12,494 nt of DNA from Gammaproteobacteria bacterium (lineage in GTDB: Bacteria > Pseudomonadota > Gammaproteobacteria > Steroidobacterales > JABDKV01): contig JAOTXR010000022.1 of the NCBI GenBank assembly GCA_029862285.1, forward strand, positions 1 through 12,494, in the 5' to 3' direction. The notes beneath the pieces are model-generated. The model was not told the origin of the DNA, ran no database searches, and saw nothing but the letters and a program-made list of their open reading frames with translations. Each line of letters begins with the position of its first letter. The first letter of the stretch is position 1. The position numbers were made by a program, and so were the translations under genes. Shown here in pieces: positions 1 to 7,134 of the stretch.

Positions 1-1058
1 GTGGCGAGGTCGAGGAAACCGACAAGGCCGTCGCCGTCGAAATCGGCATCCGGGTCGCCGGTCAGGAATACACTCTTCATGATCGCGACGTCGGCGAAAT
101 CCACATCGCAGCCGGCATCGTTATCGAGATCCGGATCGCAAAGGTTGCCGATGTTGTCACCATTGGTGTCACGCTGATCGGCGTTGGCAACGTCGGTACA
201 ATTGTCGGTGGCATCCGCAACGCCGTCGCCGTCCGAGTCGGCGACGATAACTTTGCGAATCTGGGTCAGCGACCAGATCGAGTCATAGCTGCCGCCGATG
301 AGGGTGGCTGCCCCGGTGCCCATGTTGATTTCATACAAGCTGGTATGACCACCCATCAAACGTGCCGCCGTGCCACTGGTATCCAGCGTCAGTGCTTCCA
401 TGGTCCCCGAGGCAGTCATCGTTTCGCCGACGAGCGATTCGACGCCGGTAGCGGGATTGATCGTATAGAGTTCCGTCGGACGGCCACCATGTCCGGCGGT
501 TACAGCCCACAAGGTCCCGGAATCGTCACAGGTCATGCCGGTAATGCGCACATCGAATGCCATCGGTGGGCCGGCCAGCGTGCCGATGCCGGAAAAGGGA
601 TTGATTTCTATCAACCGGCCGGTATGCGATGTGAAATCAAAGTCGACGCTGTAAAAGTCACCGGTGCTATCACAGTGGGCCAGGCTTTCCAGATTGGTAA
701 AGCCGACCGGGCTGGCTCCGAGACGTGTGCCGGTGGCACAACCCGACATGGCCATCGAGTAGAGATAGATATCCGGTCCTGAGCCGCCGTCCCACTCGAT
801 ACCACAGAGATTGCTGGCATTGAAATAGTCCATGCCGGAAGTGAAATTCACACCGAACACCACGTTTGGCGGGGAAAAGACGCATCCCGCATACTCCAGC
901 GGCACCGAATTGTCGCCGCTGACCGGGTCGATGTCCTCCAGCGTCGCGAAGTTGACGAAATCGGCCTTGTAGGCCTTCATTGGTCCGCCACTGGCGTAGA
1001 CCAAAAACGGGATTAGCGATGCGCATACCAACAGGCACGCAGCGGTGAGTCGTCTCAT
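1..1058 (-). CDS. Secreted protein with propeller-like repeats, TSP3 repeat and dockerin-like calcium-binding tail (C-terminus cut off)
   Basis: The minus-strand frame from ATG at 1058 stays open for 352 codons and runs off the left edge. An AGGAG site lies 7 nt upstream of the start. Residues 1-23 form a signal peptide (two Arg, a hydrophobic core, cleavage near Tyr-Ala-Ser), so the protein is exported. Three units of the form L(I/Y)xINPxTGxxxLxG occur near residues 149-163, 197-211 and 241-256, resembling blades of a beta-propeller. Residues 274-309 are a thrombospondin type 3 repeat (DSDGDGVADATDNC and a second Asp/Asn-rich loop ending GNLCD). Residues 310-352 match a dockerin-like double EF-hand (CDVDFADVAIMKSVF, then DADFDGDG). 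Such tails bind calcium and sit at the C-terminus of many secreted proteobacterial proteins. The domain types are convincing, but the biological role is unknown. It has its own promoter region downstream of the TPR gene's terminator, so it is probably transcribed alone. Confidence 0.85.
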   Translation of the reverse strand, partial: MRRLTAACLLVCASLIPFLVYASGGPMKAYKADFVNFATLEDIDPVSGDNSVPLEYAGCVFSPPNVVFGVNFTSGMDYFNASNLCGIEWDGGSGPDIYLYSMAMSGCATGTRLGASPVGFTNLESLAHCDSTGDFYSVDFDFTSHTGRLIEINPFSGIGTLAGPPMAFDVRITGMTCDDSGTLWAVTAGHGGRPTELYTINPATGVESLVGETMTASGTMEALTLDTSGTAARLMGGHTSLYEINMGTGAATLIGGSYDSIWSLTQIRKVIVADSDGDGVADATDNCTDVANADQRDTNGDNIGNLCDPDLDNDAGCDVDFADVAIMKSVFLTGDPDADFDGDGLVGFLDLA

Positions 1059-1116
1059 GATCTTTCTCCTGTGTCCGGGCCCGTCTGTTTTCAGCCAGCC
1101 CTTTTTTCTTCGATCT

Positions 1117-1145
1117 ATTACACAAAGGTTAGACGCTTAGGGGGG
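1117..1145 (-). promoter_or_regulatory. Candidate promoter of the TSP3/dockerin-like gene
   Basis: On the minus strand a TGTAAT -10-like box (1122-1117) lies about 60 nt upstream of the ATG. The -35 position, 17 bp further upstream, is a run of six C (1145-1140) with no resemblance to TTGACA. If real, this promoter probably needs an activator or a different sigma factor. The 118-nt gap between the start codon and the upstream terminator has no better candidate. This is inferred from spacing and one box only. Confidence 0.25.
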
Positions 1146-1176
1146 TCTGTGCCACTGATTTGACTAAATCCGGGGC

Positions 1177-1208
1177 AAAAAAGAGGGGCACACCGGAGTG
1201 CGCCCCTC
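1177..1208 (-). terminator. Rho-independent terminator of the TPR gene
   Basis: On the minus strand an 11-bp stem (arms 1208-1198 and 1193-1183, one mismatch, 4-nt loop) rich in G/C is followed directly by six T (1182-1177). It begins 19 nt after the TAG stop of the TPR gene. This is a textbook intrinsic terminator and separates that gene from the secreted protein gene downstream. Confidence 0.9.
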
Positions 1209-1227
1209 AAGGAATTAGTCCTGGCGG

Positions 1228-2694
1228 CTAGCTGCCGTGTTGCATCGCAGCTTCGCGCACGAGCGCGTAGCCGACACTGTTGAAGTTCCACCCGGCAACT
1301 TCTTTGAACAATGCATCGGCTTCGCTGGATTCACCCGCGCCCTGCAGGGCCAACGCCAGGTGATACTTGACGTAGATGTTGTTTGCGTAGTCTGCCTGGC
1401 GGAAGTGTTCGACGGCTTTGGCGTGCTTGTTGTCTTCCAGATAAATCAGTCCCATCAACTGGTGGTACTGTTCCATCTTGCGTGGATTGTCTTCGTTCTT
1501 GACCAGCCGCATGTTTTCTTTGGCCATCTTCTTCGCAGTACGCATGTCGCCACGGCGTGCCGCGGCCCGTCCTTTGAAGAATGCGATGTTAGCTTCCTGG
1601 ATATTGGAAAACTCCCGTGTGCCGACCGCACTGGCATTGGCCCGCAGCAGCTTGGAACGCATTTCGATCAGGTCATCGGCCTCGTCGTGCATCCCTTTGT
1701 CCATGCAGATGGTCGCGGCGTTCGTCAATGTGAAGATCATTGCACCGGATTTCTTTTGATTGGGTAATTCAGATATCTCGAGGCCTTTGTAGAGTTTTTT
1801 CAAGCCATCGACGCCGGCCTTCGGATCATTCGCATGTACCCAGGTAAAGTGCTTGTAGTTGGCCAGGAACGCTGCACCTTCTGGCTGCGCAACTTTGATG
1901 CCGTGTTCGTAATTCTCACGCGCTTCATCGTAGTTGCCGCGAAAGGAATTGACGTGACCCAGCTTGACCCACGCGGTACCGTTATTCGGGTCGAGCATCG
2001 TCGACAGACTATAGTACTCGGCCGCTTTATCCAGTTTACCCGCTGCGCGGTAGACGTCGCCCAGCCCCCAATAGTGATTGTCTTCACCAGGCTCGAAAGC
2101 GATAGCCTTTTTGTAGTATTTCGCCGCCTTCTTCAGGTCCTTCGGATCATTGAATACGTAGGATGCGCCGATAGTCGTGTATGCCGGCACAAATGACTTG
2201 TCCAGCTCGATGGCTTTTGTCGCGGATTCGCGGGCTTGCGTGAACTTGTTTAAACCGTTTTCGACGCCGGCCTTGGTCAACCAGGCACGCGCGCTTTCCG
2301 GATAGGACTCAACCAGTTTGTTCGCGAGCGTCGTTTGGCGTTCGAAGTCGTTGTCCAGGAAGCGCATGTTTATATCGATCAGCAGCTTCTCGCCCTTGCT
2401 GGCATTTTCCGCCAGCGAGTGCGCGGTTTTCATGGCCTCGTTGAATTCCACGCCCGACACAGCATTATTGGCAACTTCCAGCCAGGCGCGGGCGAAGCCC
2501 GGGTCCGCTTTCGTGGCCGCCATGAACAGACGATTGGCTTCTACGCCATTGCCAGCGTCGCTTGCCGCCTGACCGGCGATAAACAGCGTTTTCGCAGATT
2601 CGGAATCGGATGTTATCGGGATTTCATTGCCACCGGCCAGTGCCAGCGAACCAATAAGACAAGCAAACAGCCCGAGTAAGGCTTTTGGTTTCAT
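1228..2694 (-). CDS. Exported tetratricopeptide (TPR) repeat protein
   Basis: A 488-residue protein. Residues 1-20 form a signal peptide (Lys-rich start, hydrophobic stretch, cleavage after Ala-Leu-Ala), so it is predicted to act in the periplasm or outer envelope. Most of the rest is helical TPR repeats with the usual small/aromatic spacing and Pro at repeat ends. Clear units are the one ending KADPGF, KYYKKAIAFEPGEDNHYWGLG, and the next with AAEYYSLSTMLDPNN and ARENYEHGI. More degenerate repeats run to the C-terminus, including KAVEHFRQADY. TPRs are protein-protein scaffolds; nothing here points to a catalytic activity or a named partner. The start is set by the signal peptide and a GAGGAG site 7 nt upstream. 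It has its own terminator and a long leader, so it looks monocistronic. TPR assignment is secure, function is not. Confidence 0.9.
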   Translation of the reverse strand: MKPKALLGLFACLIGSLALAGGNEIPITSDSESAKTLFIAGQAASDAGNGVEANRLFMAATKADPGFARAWLEVANNAVSGVEFNEAMKTAHSLAENASKGEKLLIDINMRFLDNDFERQTTLANKLVESYPESARAWLTKAGVENGLNKFTQARESATKAIELDKSFVPAYTTIGASYVFNDPKDLKKAAKYYKKAIAFEPGEDNHYWGLGDVYRAAGKLDKAAEYYSLSTMLDPNNGTAWVKLGHVNSFRGNYDEARENYEHGIKVAQPEGAAFLANYKHFTWVHANDPKAGVDGLKKLYKGLEISELPNQKKSGAMIFTLTNAATICMDKGMHDEADDLIEMRSKLLRANASAVGTREFSNIQEANIAFFKGRAAARRGDMRTAKKMAKENMRLVKNEDNPRKMEQYHQLMGLIYLEDNKHAKAVEHFRQADYANNIYVKYHLALALQGAGESSEADALFKEVAGWNFNSVGYALVREAAMQHGS

Positions 2695-2892
2695 TTCTCA
2701 CTCCTCAGTTTGGAAAATCAGGACCGAAATCGCGAGACTTAATCAACGATATTCGGGTTTTAACAAAGTCCTCGCTGGCTACGAGTGCCTGGCACGAAAA
2801 AAATGCGGCGGACAAGACAACGAGTCCCCTGGCATCCCGGACATCGCGCTGCGGCGAAGATTGGTCACGGGAAACCATAGGCAACGGCGTCG

Positions 2893-2898
2893 ATTATA
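2893..2898 (-). promoter_or_regulatory. Candidate -10 box for the TPR gene
   Basis: A perfect TATAAT reads on the minus strand, about 195 nt upstream of the TPR start codon. No good -35 hexamer is present 16-18 bp further upstream (the sequence there is close to CACACA). If used, transcription would begin near 2886 and leave a leader of roughly 190 nt. Confidence 0.35.
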
Positions 2899-3107
2899 GT
2901 CTGCTGAGATGTAAGCTGTGTGGGCTGACCGATAGATATTTGGGGATTTGCGCCCAATCAGCGTGAAAATTCCCGGAAACGCGTCGAGTTTGCAGAGCAA
3001 TTGCGACCATCGGTGCAGTGCAGCGTCGGATATGCGAGTCGAGCCGGGACCGCTTGTGGAGTCGTCGTTACCGGAGCGCCACCCACAGTCCCATCCGCAA
3101 GGCAAAA

Positions 3108-3113
3108 TATAAT
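3108..3113 (+). promoter_or_regulatory. Candidate -10 box for the collar-domain gene
   Basis: A perfect TATAAT sits 157 bp upstream of the collar-domain start codon inside an A/T-rich patch. The -35 position lacks a consensus hexamer. A second, weaker -10 candidate (TACACT at 3200-3205) lies closer, about 65 bp before the ATG, also without a recognisable -35. I cannot choose between them from sequence alone. Confidence 0.25.
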
Positions 3114-3270
3114 GATATCCATATATTTGTCTGCTAGCCAGCAGGGCGCTTTGGCACGGCAGATTTGGCGAATTTTCTGGCCACCTGCCCCGGGCCGACT
3201 ACACTCAGCGATGGATGCTCTGAAAACAAGACGAGCGATTTTTACATTTGGGGAACAGGAGACGCACAAG

Positions 3271-3798
3271 ATGTCAGAACCATTCATCGGCCAGATCGTT
3301 CAATTTGGCGGCAATTTTGCACCACGTAGCTGGGCTCTTTGCGACGGCCAGTTATTGGCCATAAGCAGTAATCAAGCGTTGTTTTCGATTCTCGGAACGA
3401 CCTACGGGGGCGACGGACGAACTACGTTTGGGCTGCCCGATCTCAGGGGTCGTGTTCCGATGCATCCGGGAAGCGGCCCGGGTTTGACACCGCGCCAGCT
3501 GGGGCAAAAGGGCGGCCAGGAGAACGTAACGTTGACGACCCAGCAAATACCGCAGCACAACCACGATATGTTCGTGACCGACGAGGCGGGCAATGCAGCG
3601 TCACCCGGAGGCAAAGTGCTGGCAACCGAGTCCAAAGGGGATACTGATTATGGCGATTTGCCGAATCCGCCTGTCGACAAGCTGGTTCAAAATGCTATTT
3701 CCAATACCGGTGGCGGACAGTCGCATACCAACATACAGCCTTTCCAGTGCATTAATTTCATTATTGCGCTGCAAGGCACATTCCCGTCACGGAACTAG
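3271..3798 (+). CDS. Phage tail collar domain protein (MdpB/microcystin-dependent-protein family)
   Basis: A 175-residue protein whose N-terminal two thirds match the tail collar family: FIGQIVQFGGNFAPRSWALC near residues 5-24, DGQLL, a LGTTYGGDGRTTFGLPDLRG block near 41-62, and a G-P-G-L-T-P-R-Q-LGQKGGQE segment followed by LTTQQIPQHNHD. The C-terminus (SHTNIQPFQCINFIIALQG) is also typical. The family is named from phage tail fibre/collar proteins and from the MdpB protein of cyanobacteria; chromosomal copies are common and their function is unclear. I start at 3271 because AGGAG lies 9 nt upstream and the family begins just there; the open frame upstream to 3001 does not resemble the family. 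No signal peptide and no other phage gene is visible nearby, so this is a lone copy rather than part of a recognisable prophage. Confidence 0.93.
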   Translation: MSEPFIGQIVQFGGNFAPRSWALCDGQLLAISSNQALFSILGTTYGGDGRTTFGLPDLRGRVPMHPGSGPGLTPRQLGQKGGQENVTLTTQQIPQHNHDMFVTDEAGNAASPGGKVLATESKGDTDYGDLPNPPVDKLVQNAISNTGGGQSHTNIQPFQCINFIIALQGTFPSRN

Positions 3799-3816
3799 GC
3801 TGGTAAGGTTTTTGTT

Positions 3817-3836
3817 CAGCCGGGAGTGCCCGGCTG
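3817..3836. terminator. Perfect hairpin between the convergent collar and lon genes
   Basis: An 8-bp perfect G/C-rich stem (CAGCCGGG / CCCGGCTG) with a 4-nt loop (AGTG) lies 18 nt after the collar stop and about 70 nt after the lon stop. Neither strand has a T-run after the stem, so it is not a standard intrinsic terminator. Its place between two convergent genes still makes transcript-end function the most likely role, for example blocking 3' exonucleases. Confidence 0.4.
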
Positions 3837-3907
3837 GGCTGTATTGCCGGTAGTCGTACTGCCATTGCCGGCGCGGCTGGTCGTCTGGCTACGTGCCGTC
3901 CGGCTAC

Positions 3908-6298
3908 CTAGACGCGAAAGACGAGTTCAGCGACTTCCGTGTAGTCCGATACGAAGTGGGCGGTTATGCCCTTGCGGACGTAATCGGGCAGTTCTTCGAA
4001 ATCGCCTTCGTTGGCCTGCGGCATGATGATGGTTTTTATCTTGACGCGTCTTGCCGCCACGACTTTTTCCCTGATTCCCCCGACCGCCAGCACCTGGCCG
4101 GTCAAAGTCATCTCTCCGGTCATTGCCAGCGATACAGGCACGCGCTTGCGCGAGGCCAGCGACAACAGCGCCGTGGCCATGGTCACACCGGCGCTCGGGC
4201 CGTCTTTTGGCGTGGCCCCTGCCGGCACGTGCAGGTGAACAAACGCCTTTTCGAAAAAATCGTTGTCGATGTTGAAGTCATCCGCATGCGCGATAGCGTA
4301 GCTATAGGCAATTTCAGCCGACTCGCGCATGACGTCACCGAGCTGGCCGGTGAGCTTGAAGCCACGCGAGAAATCATGCACACGGGTCGCTTCAATAGCC
4401 AACGTATCGCCACCTCGCGGCGTCCATGCCAACCCGGTCACTATGCCGACCCCACTCATGCGCTGGCTTTCGCGATAGTCGGGGCGGCCCAGGTAGTCGG
4501 CCACATCTTCTTTGCCAACTTTAATAGGCGTTTTGGCTTTGTCCAGTAGTCTTATTACTGCCTTGCGGACGATGGCACCGAGTTTTTTCTCCAGTTTGCG
4601 TACGCCGGCCTCTCGCGCATAGCCTTCGATGATGGCACGCAGGGCAGCGCGATCGACGCGTAACTGAGTCTTATTTATTCCAGCGCGCTGCATTTGTCGT
4701 GGCAGCAAGTGCCTGGTGGCGATTGCCAGTTTTTCGGTCGTCAAATAACCGGAGAGGCGAATCATCTCCATGCGGTCCAGCAGCGGGGCCGGTATCGTGT
4801 CGAGCTGGTTTGCCGTGCAAATAAACAACACTTTGGAAAGATCGAAGCGCACATCGAGGTAATGATCCAGAAAGGATTCGTTTTGTTCCGGGTCCAGAAC
4901 TTCAAGTAAAGCCGATGCCGGATCACCACGGTAAGAGGCGCCGATCTTGTCGATCTCGTCGAGCATGATCACCGGGTTTGCAGAACCTGTCTCCTTGATG
5001 CCCTGGATGAACTTGCCGGGCATCGCACCGATATAGGTACGTCGGTGTCCTTTGATCTCTGCTTCGTCGCGCATGCCGCCAACGGAAAAACGATAAAACT
5101 TCCTGTCCAGCGCTTCGGCAATGGAACGCCCAAGGGAGGTCTTGCCAACGCCAGGCGGACCGACCAGCAACAGAATCGAACCCGAAATTTCGCCGCGCAT
5201 GATGCCGACACCCAGGAACTCGACGATTCTCTGTTTGACGTCATCCAGCGCCTCATGATCACGATCGAGGACTTTTCTCGCCCGTGTCAGGTCGAATTGA
5301 TCCTTTGTGTACACACCCCACGGCAAGGATGTCAGCCAGTCGAGGTAGTTGCGGGTAACGGCGTACTCGGGCGATCCAGTCTCCAGCATGCCGAGTTTTT
5401 TCATTTCTTCTTCGAGGCGTTTGGCCGCGTGTTCCGGCACCTTGCGTTCTGAAATACGCGCGCGAAATTCGTCGAGCTCCGCGGTTCGATCGTCCTTCGA
5501 GATACCGAGTTCTTTCTGTATGACCTTGAGTTGTTCGCGCAGGAACATCTCGCGCTGCCGGCCCTGGATTTCTTCTTCGACCTGCTTGCGGATCGCCATC
5601 TGGGAGCGGGCTACTTCCAGCTCCTTGTTTATCAGGCTCAGCACCTTTTCCAGCCGCGGCAAGATACGCGTGGTCTCCAGCACCTCCTGCAGCTCCTTAC
5701 GACTGGCCGTGGTCATTGCCGCGGAGAAGTCTGCGAGCTGTGAGGGTTCGTTTGGATTGAAGTGCTGCAGGAACACCTGCAGCTCTTCGCCATACAATGG
5801 GTTGAGCGGCAGCAATTCCTTGATCGTGTTGATTATTGCGACGGCATAGCCCTTGATTTCCTGTGCATTCGCATAACGCGTTTCAGGAAAATAAGTGACG
5901 CTGGCCGTGTAGGGTTGTTTTCTGGATATCCACTCACCGATCCGGAATCGCTGCACACCTTCCAGCAGCACCTGTAACTGGTCGTCGGCACGTTGTACCC
6001 GATGCAGCCGGCAGGCCGTACCCATGCGATAAAAATCCGTCGGTACGGGCATCGCTGCGGCATTGTCGCGCAGTAGCAGCACACCCACGATCTTCTGCTC
6101 GGTTTCCAGCACTGCCCGAATAGTCGGTTCCCAGCGCTCGTTGACGATCAGTGGAATGGCCTGACCCGGAAAGAACGGCCTTGCCTCCAGGGGCAACAGA
6201 TTGATCGTCTGGGGCAGGGACTCACTGGCCAGTATCAGTTTGCTGCCGGGGCTCCGCTCGTCCTCCGGGGTGTCCACCGGTTCCTGTTCTATATCCAT
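3908..6298 (-). CDS. lon: ATP-dependent Lon protease (LonA)
   Basis: A 796-residue cytoplasmic AAA+ serine protease that unfolds and degrades damaged and short-lived regulatory proteins as a hexamer; length is close to the E. coli enzyme (784). Domains in order: N-terminal substrate-binding LON domain (about 30-230), coiled linker (about 230-320), AAA+ module with Walker A GPPGVGKT (380-387) and Walker B VIMLDEID (443-450), and the protease domain with the Ser-Lys dyad: Ser702 in KDGPSAG and Lys745 in GGIREK, 43 residues apart as in E. coli. All key residues are intact. The ATG at 6298 is the only possible ATG because an in-frame TGA lies five codons upstream. It has no Shine-Dalgarno site, and a -10-like box ends 6 nt before it, which suggests a leaderless message (see findings). 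It lies 27 bp after the Mut7-C gene on the same strand. I saw no clear heat-shock sigma-32 promoter immediately upstream. Confidence 0.98.
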   Translation of the reverse strand: MDIEQEPVDTPEDERSPGSKLILASESLPQTINLLPLEARPFFPGQAIPLIVNERWEPTIRAVLETEQKIVGVLLLRDNAAAMPVPTDFYRMGTACRLHRVQRADDQLQVLLEGVQRFRIGEWISRKQPYTASVTYFPETRYANAQEIKGYAVAIINTIKELLPLNPLYGEELQVFLQHFNPNEPSQLADFSAAMTTASRKELQEVLETTRILPRLEKVLSLINKELEVARSQMAIRKQVEEEIQGRQREMFLREQLKVIQKELGISKDDRTAELDEFRARISERKVPEHAAKRLEEEMKKLGMLETGSPEYAVTRNYLDWLTSLPWGVYTKDQFDLTRARKVLDRDHEALDDVKQRIVEFLGVGIMRGEISGSILLLVGPPGVGKTSLGRSIAEALDRKFYRFSVGGMRDEAEIKGHRRTYIGAMPGKFIQGIKETGSANPVIMLDEIDKIGASYRGDPASALLEVLDPEQNESFLDHYLDVRFDLSKVLFICTANQLDTIPAPLLDRMEMIRLSGYLTTEKLAIATRHLLPRQMQRAGINKTQLRVDRAALRAIIEGYAREAGVRKLEKKLGAIVRKAVIRLLDKAKTPIKVGKEDVADYLGRPDYRESQRMSGVGIVTGLAWTPRGGDTLAIEATRVHDFSRGFKLTGQLGDVMRESAEIAYSYAIAHADDFNIDNDFFEKAFVHLHVPAGATPKDGPSAGVTMATALLSLASRKRVPVSLAMTGEMTLTGQVLAVGGIREKVVAARRVKIKTIIMPQANEGDFEELPDYVRKGITAHFVSDYTEVAELVFRV

Positions 6299-6304
6299 GC
6301 GGCG

Positions 6305-6313
6305 ATTGTATCA
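6305..6313 (-). promoter_or_regulatory. Candidate extended -10 promoter of lon, placing the transcript start at the ATG
   Basis: On the minus strand TGATACAAT gives an extended -10 element (TG-N-TACAAT). The hexamer ends at 6305, and only six bases (CGCCGC) separate it from the lon ATG. The expected transcription start is therefore at or within a base or two of the start codon. No -35 hexamer is evident; that position is covered by an inverted repeat. Confidence 0.4.
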
Positions 6314-6337
6314 GAGCAAATTCCGCTAGATTTGCTC
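6314..6337. repeat. Inverted repeat overlapping the Mut7-C stop codon, just upstream of lon
   Basis: Two perfect 8-bp arms (GAGCAAAT at 6314-6321 and ATTTGCTC at 6330-6337) flank an 8-nt loop. The loop contains the Mut7-C stop codon (6326-6328), and the repeat abuts the candidate lon -10 element. It could be an operator over the -35 region of lon or an mRNA hairpin at the gene junction. No T-run follows, so a normal terminator is unlikely. Confidence 0.5.
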
Positions 6338-7081
6338 CAGCAGTGTGGCGAGCTGTGTGTAGTGCGAACCCTTCCAGTAAACCCGCCGGCATTGTTCGCA
6401 TTGCCAGAAATCGTCGAATGCGACCAGTACTGCGAAGGGAATCTGGTCTATGACATCGGCATCGTCTGCGATGCGCAAGTGACCGTTACACTCCATGCAT
6501 CTCGAGAACGGCCGCAGGCTGCGTCGCAGATCAAAGGCCTCGACAATTTCGCGTAATTGGGTCGGCGGGTCGGTTGCCCGCACCCAATAACCATGCGTCA
6601 CCCGGGCATTTTTCAGTATTCCCTTGTCCCGACTGAGTATCGTCCGTTTGTCTCTGCCGGCAATTTCGATAATCTCGAGATCGTCGAGATCGTTGCGGTA
6701 GATGCAATCCATCCCGGCCAGTCGGAGTAGTCGCGCGAGTTTTCCCAGATGCACGTCGAGTACAAAGCGTATCTGCCGCAGTGGCCGTGGCCGCAGCCGG
6801 TTGGCCGGGGAAATATCAAACCGCTCGAATACCGGGAAAACCGCCACCCGTTCGCCACCGTGGAGCTGATGAGAAAAATTTACCGGTTCGTCGTTAACCA
6901 GGATCAGATCAATCTCGGTGTGTGGCACACCTAGCGATTCGATCAGGTCTTTTGCCGATGGTGTGCCCTTGAATTCATACACAAAACTGCTGCGCTTGCG
7001 ATCGTCTGGCAAGAAGTCGTTCAATTCCTCATAAAAACGGAAATTGGCTTGGCGAATTTTTGGTCGATGATCGTCAGTCAT
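6326..7081 (-). CDS. Mut7-C PIN-type RNase with N-terminal ubiquitin-like domain
   Basis: A 251-residue protein. Residues about 10-92 form a ubiquitin/ThiS-like beta-grasp domain (Ub-Mut7C; a strand with FRFYEELNDFLP, then VKDLIESLGVPHTEIDLI-type helix-loop, GGERVAVFPVF). Residues about 105-185 form the Mut7-C nuclease fold, with acidic residues at the expected places: Asp109 in RFVLDVHLGKLARLLR, Asp131-Asp134 in YRNDLDD, Asp152 in LSRDKGIL. The C-terminus is a zinc ribbon with Cys195/Cys198 and Cys228/Cys231. The family is a predicted metal-dependent RNase; the substrate is unknown. I choose ATG 7081, not 7118-7120, because the extra 13 residues would merely translate the terminator hairpin upstream and the family begins after them. 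There is no ribosome binding site at either start. Lon follows 27 bp downstream. Confidence 0.9.
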   Translation of the reverse strand: MTDDHRPKIRQANFRFYEELNDFLPDDRKRSSFVYEFKGTPSAKDLIESLGVPHTEIDLILVNDEPVNFSHQLHGGERVAVFPVFERFDISPANRLRPRPLRQIRFVLDVHLGKLARLLRLAGMDCIYRNDLDDLEIIEIAGRDKRTILSRDKGILKNARVTHGYWVRATDPPTQLREIVEAFDLRRSLRPFSRCMECNGHLRIADDADVIDQIPFAVLVAFDDFWQCEQCRRVYWKGSHYTQLATLLEQI

Positions 7082-7117
7082 AAAACAAAGAGCCAGACCC
7101 GACCGGGCCTGGCTCTT
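7082..7117 (-). terminator. Rho-independent terminator of the YdcH-like gene
   Basis: On the minus strand a 13-bp stem (arms 7117-7105 and 7100-7088, one A.C mismatch, 4-nt loop) is followed by TTTGTTTT (7089-7082). It starts 18 nt after the YdcH-like stop codon. The T-tract runs directly into the ATG chosen for the Mut7-C gene, so the nuclease-lon pair lies behind a strong terminator. Confidence 0.88.
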
Positions 7118-7134
7118 CATGCATAGCCGATATA

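Larger units (their letters stand above)
2695..3270. other. Divergent intergenic region between the TPR and collar-domain genes
   Basis: These 576 bp separate divergently transcribed genes. Open frames on both strands here give low-complexity, family-less translations rich in Cys, Arg and Ser and without ribosome binding sites, so I treat them as non-coding. The region holds candidate -10 boxes for both neighbours (listed separately) and otherwise nothing I can identify. The implied TPR leader of about 190 nt includes a T7 run on the minus strand (from a plus-strand A7 near 2799-2805) without a convincing stem before it. Confidence 0.5.

Noticed and set aside
345..782. Plus-strand open frame of 145 codons
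   Set aside because: It lies opposite the secreted protein gene, whose frame has a signal peptide and clear repeats; the plus-strand translation has no family features.
1149..1175. Sigma-54-like TGGCAC upstream of the secreted-protein gene
   Set aside because: The paired TTGCA element at the fixed distance is missing (the sequence there is CCCCT).
2779..3287. Minus-strand open frames in the gap between the TPR and collar genes
   Set aside because: No ribosome binding sites, unusual Cys/Arg-rich composition, and no recognisable domain; treated as non-coding.
7118..7120. ATG at 7120 as the start of the Mut7-C protein
   Set aside because: The added 13 residues are encoded by the terminator stem-loop, there is no ribosome binding site, and the family begins after the later ATG at 7081.
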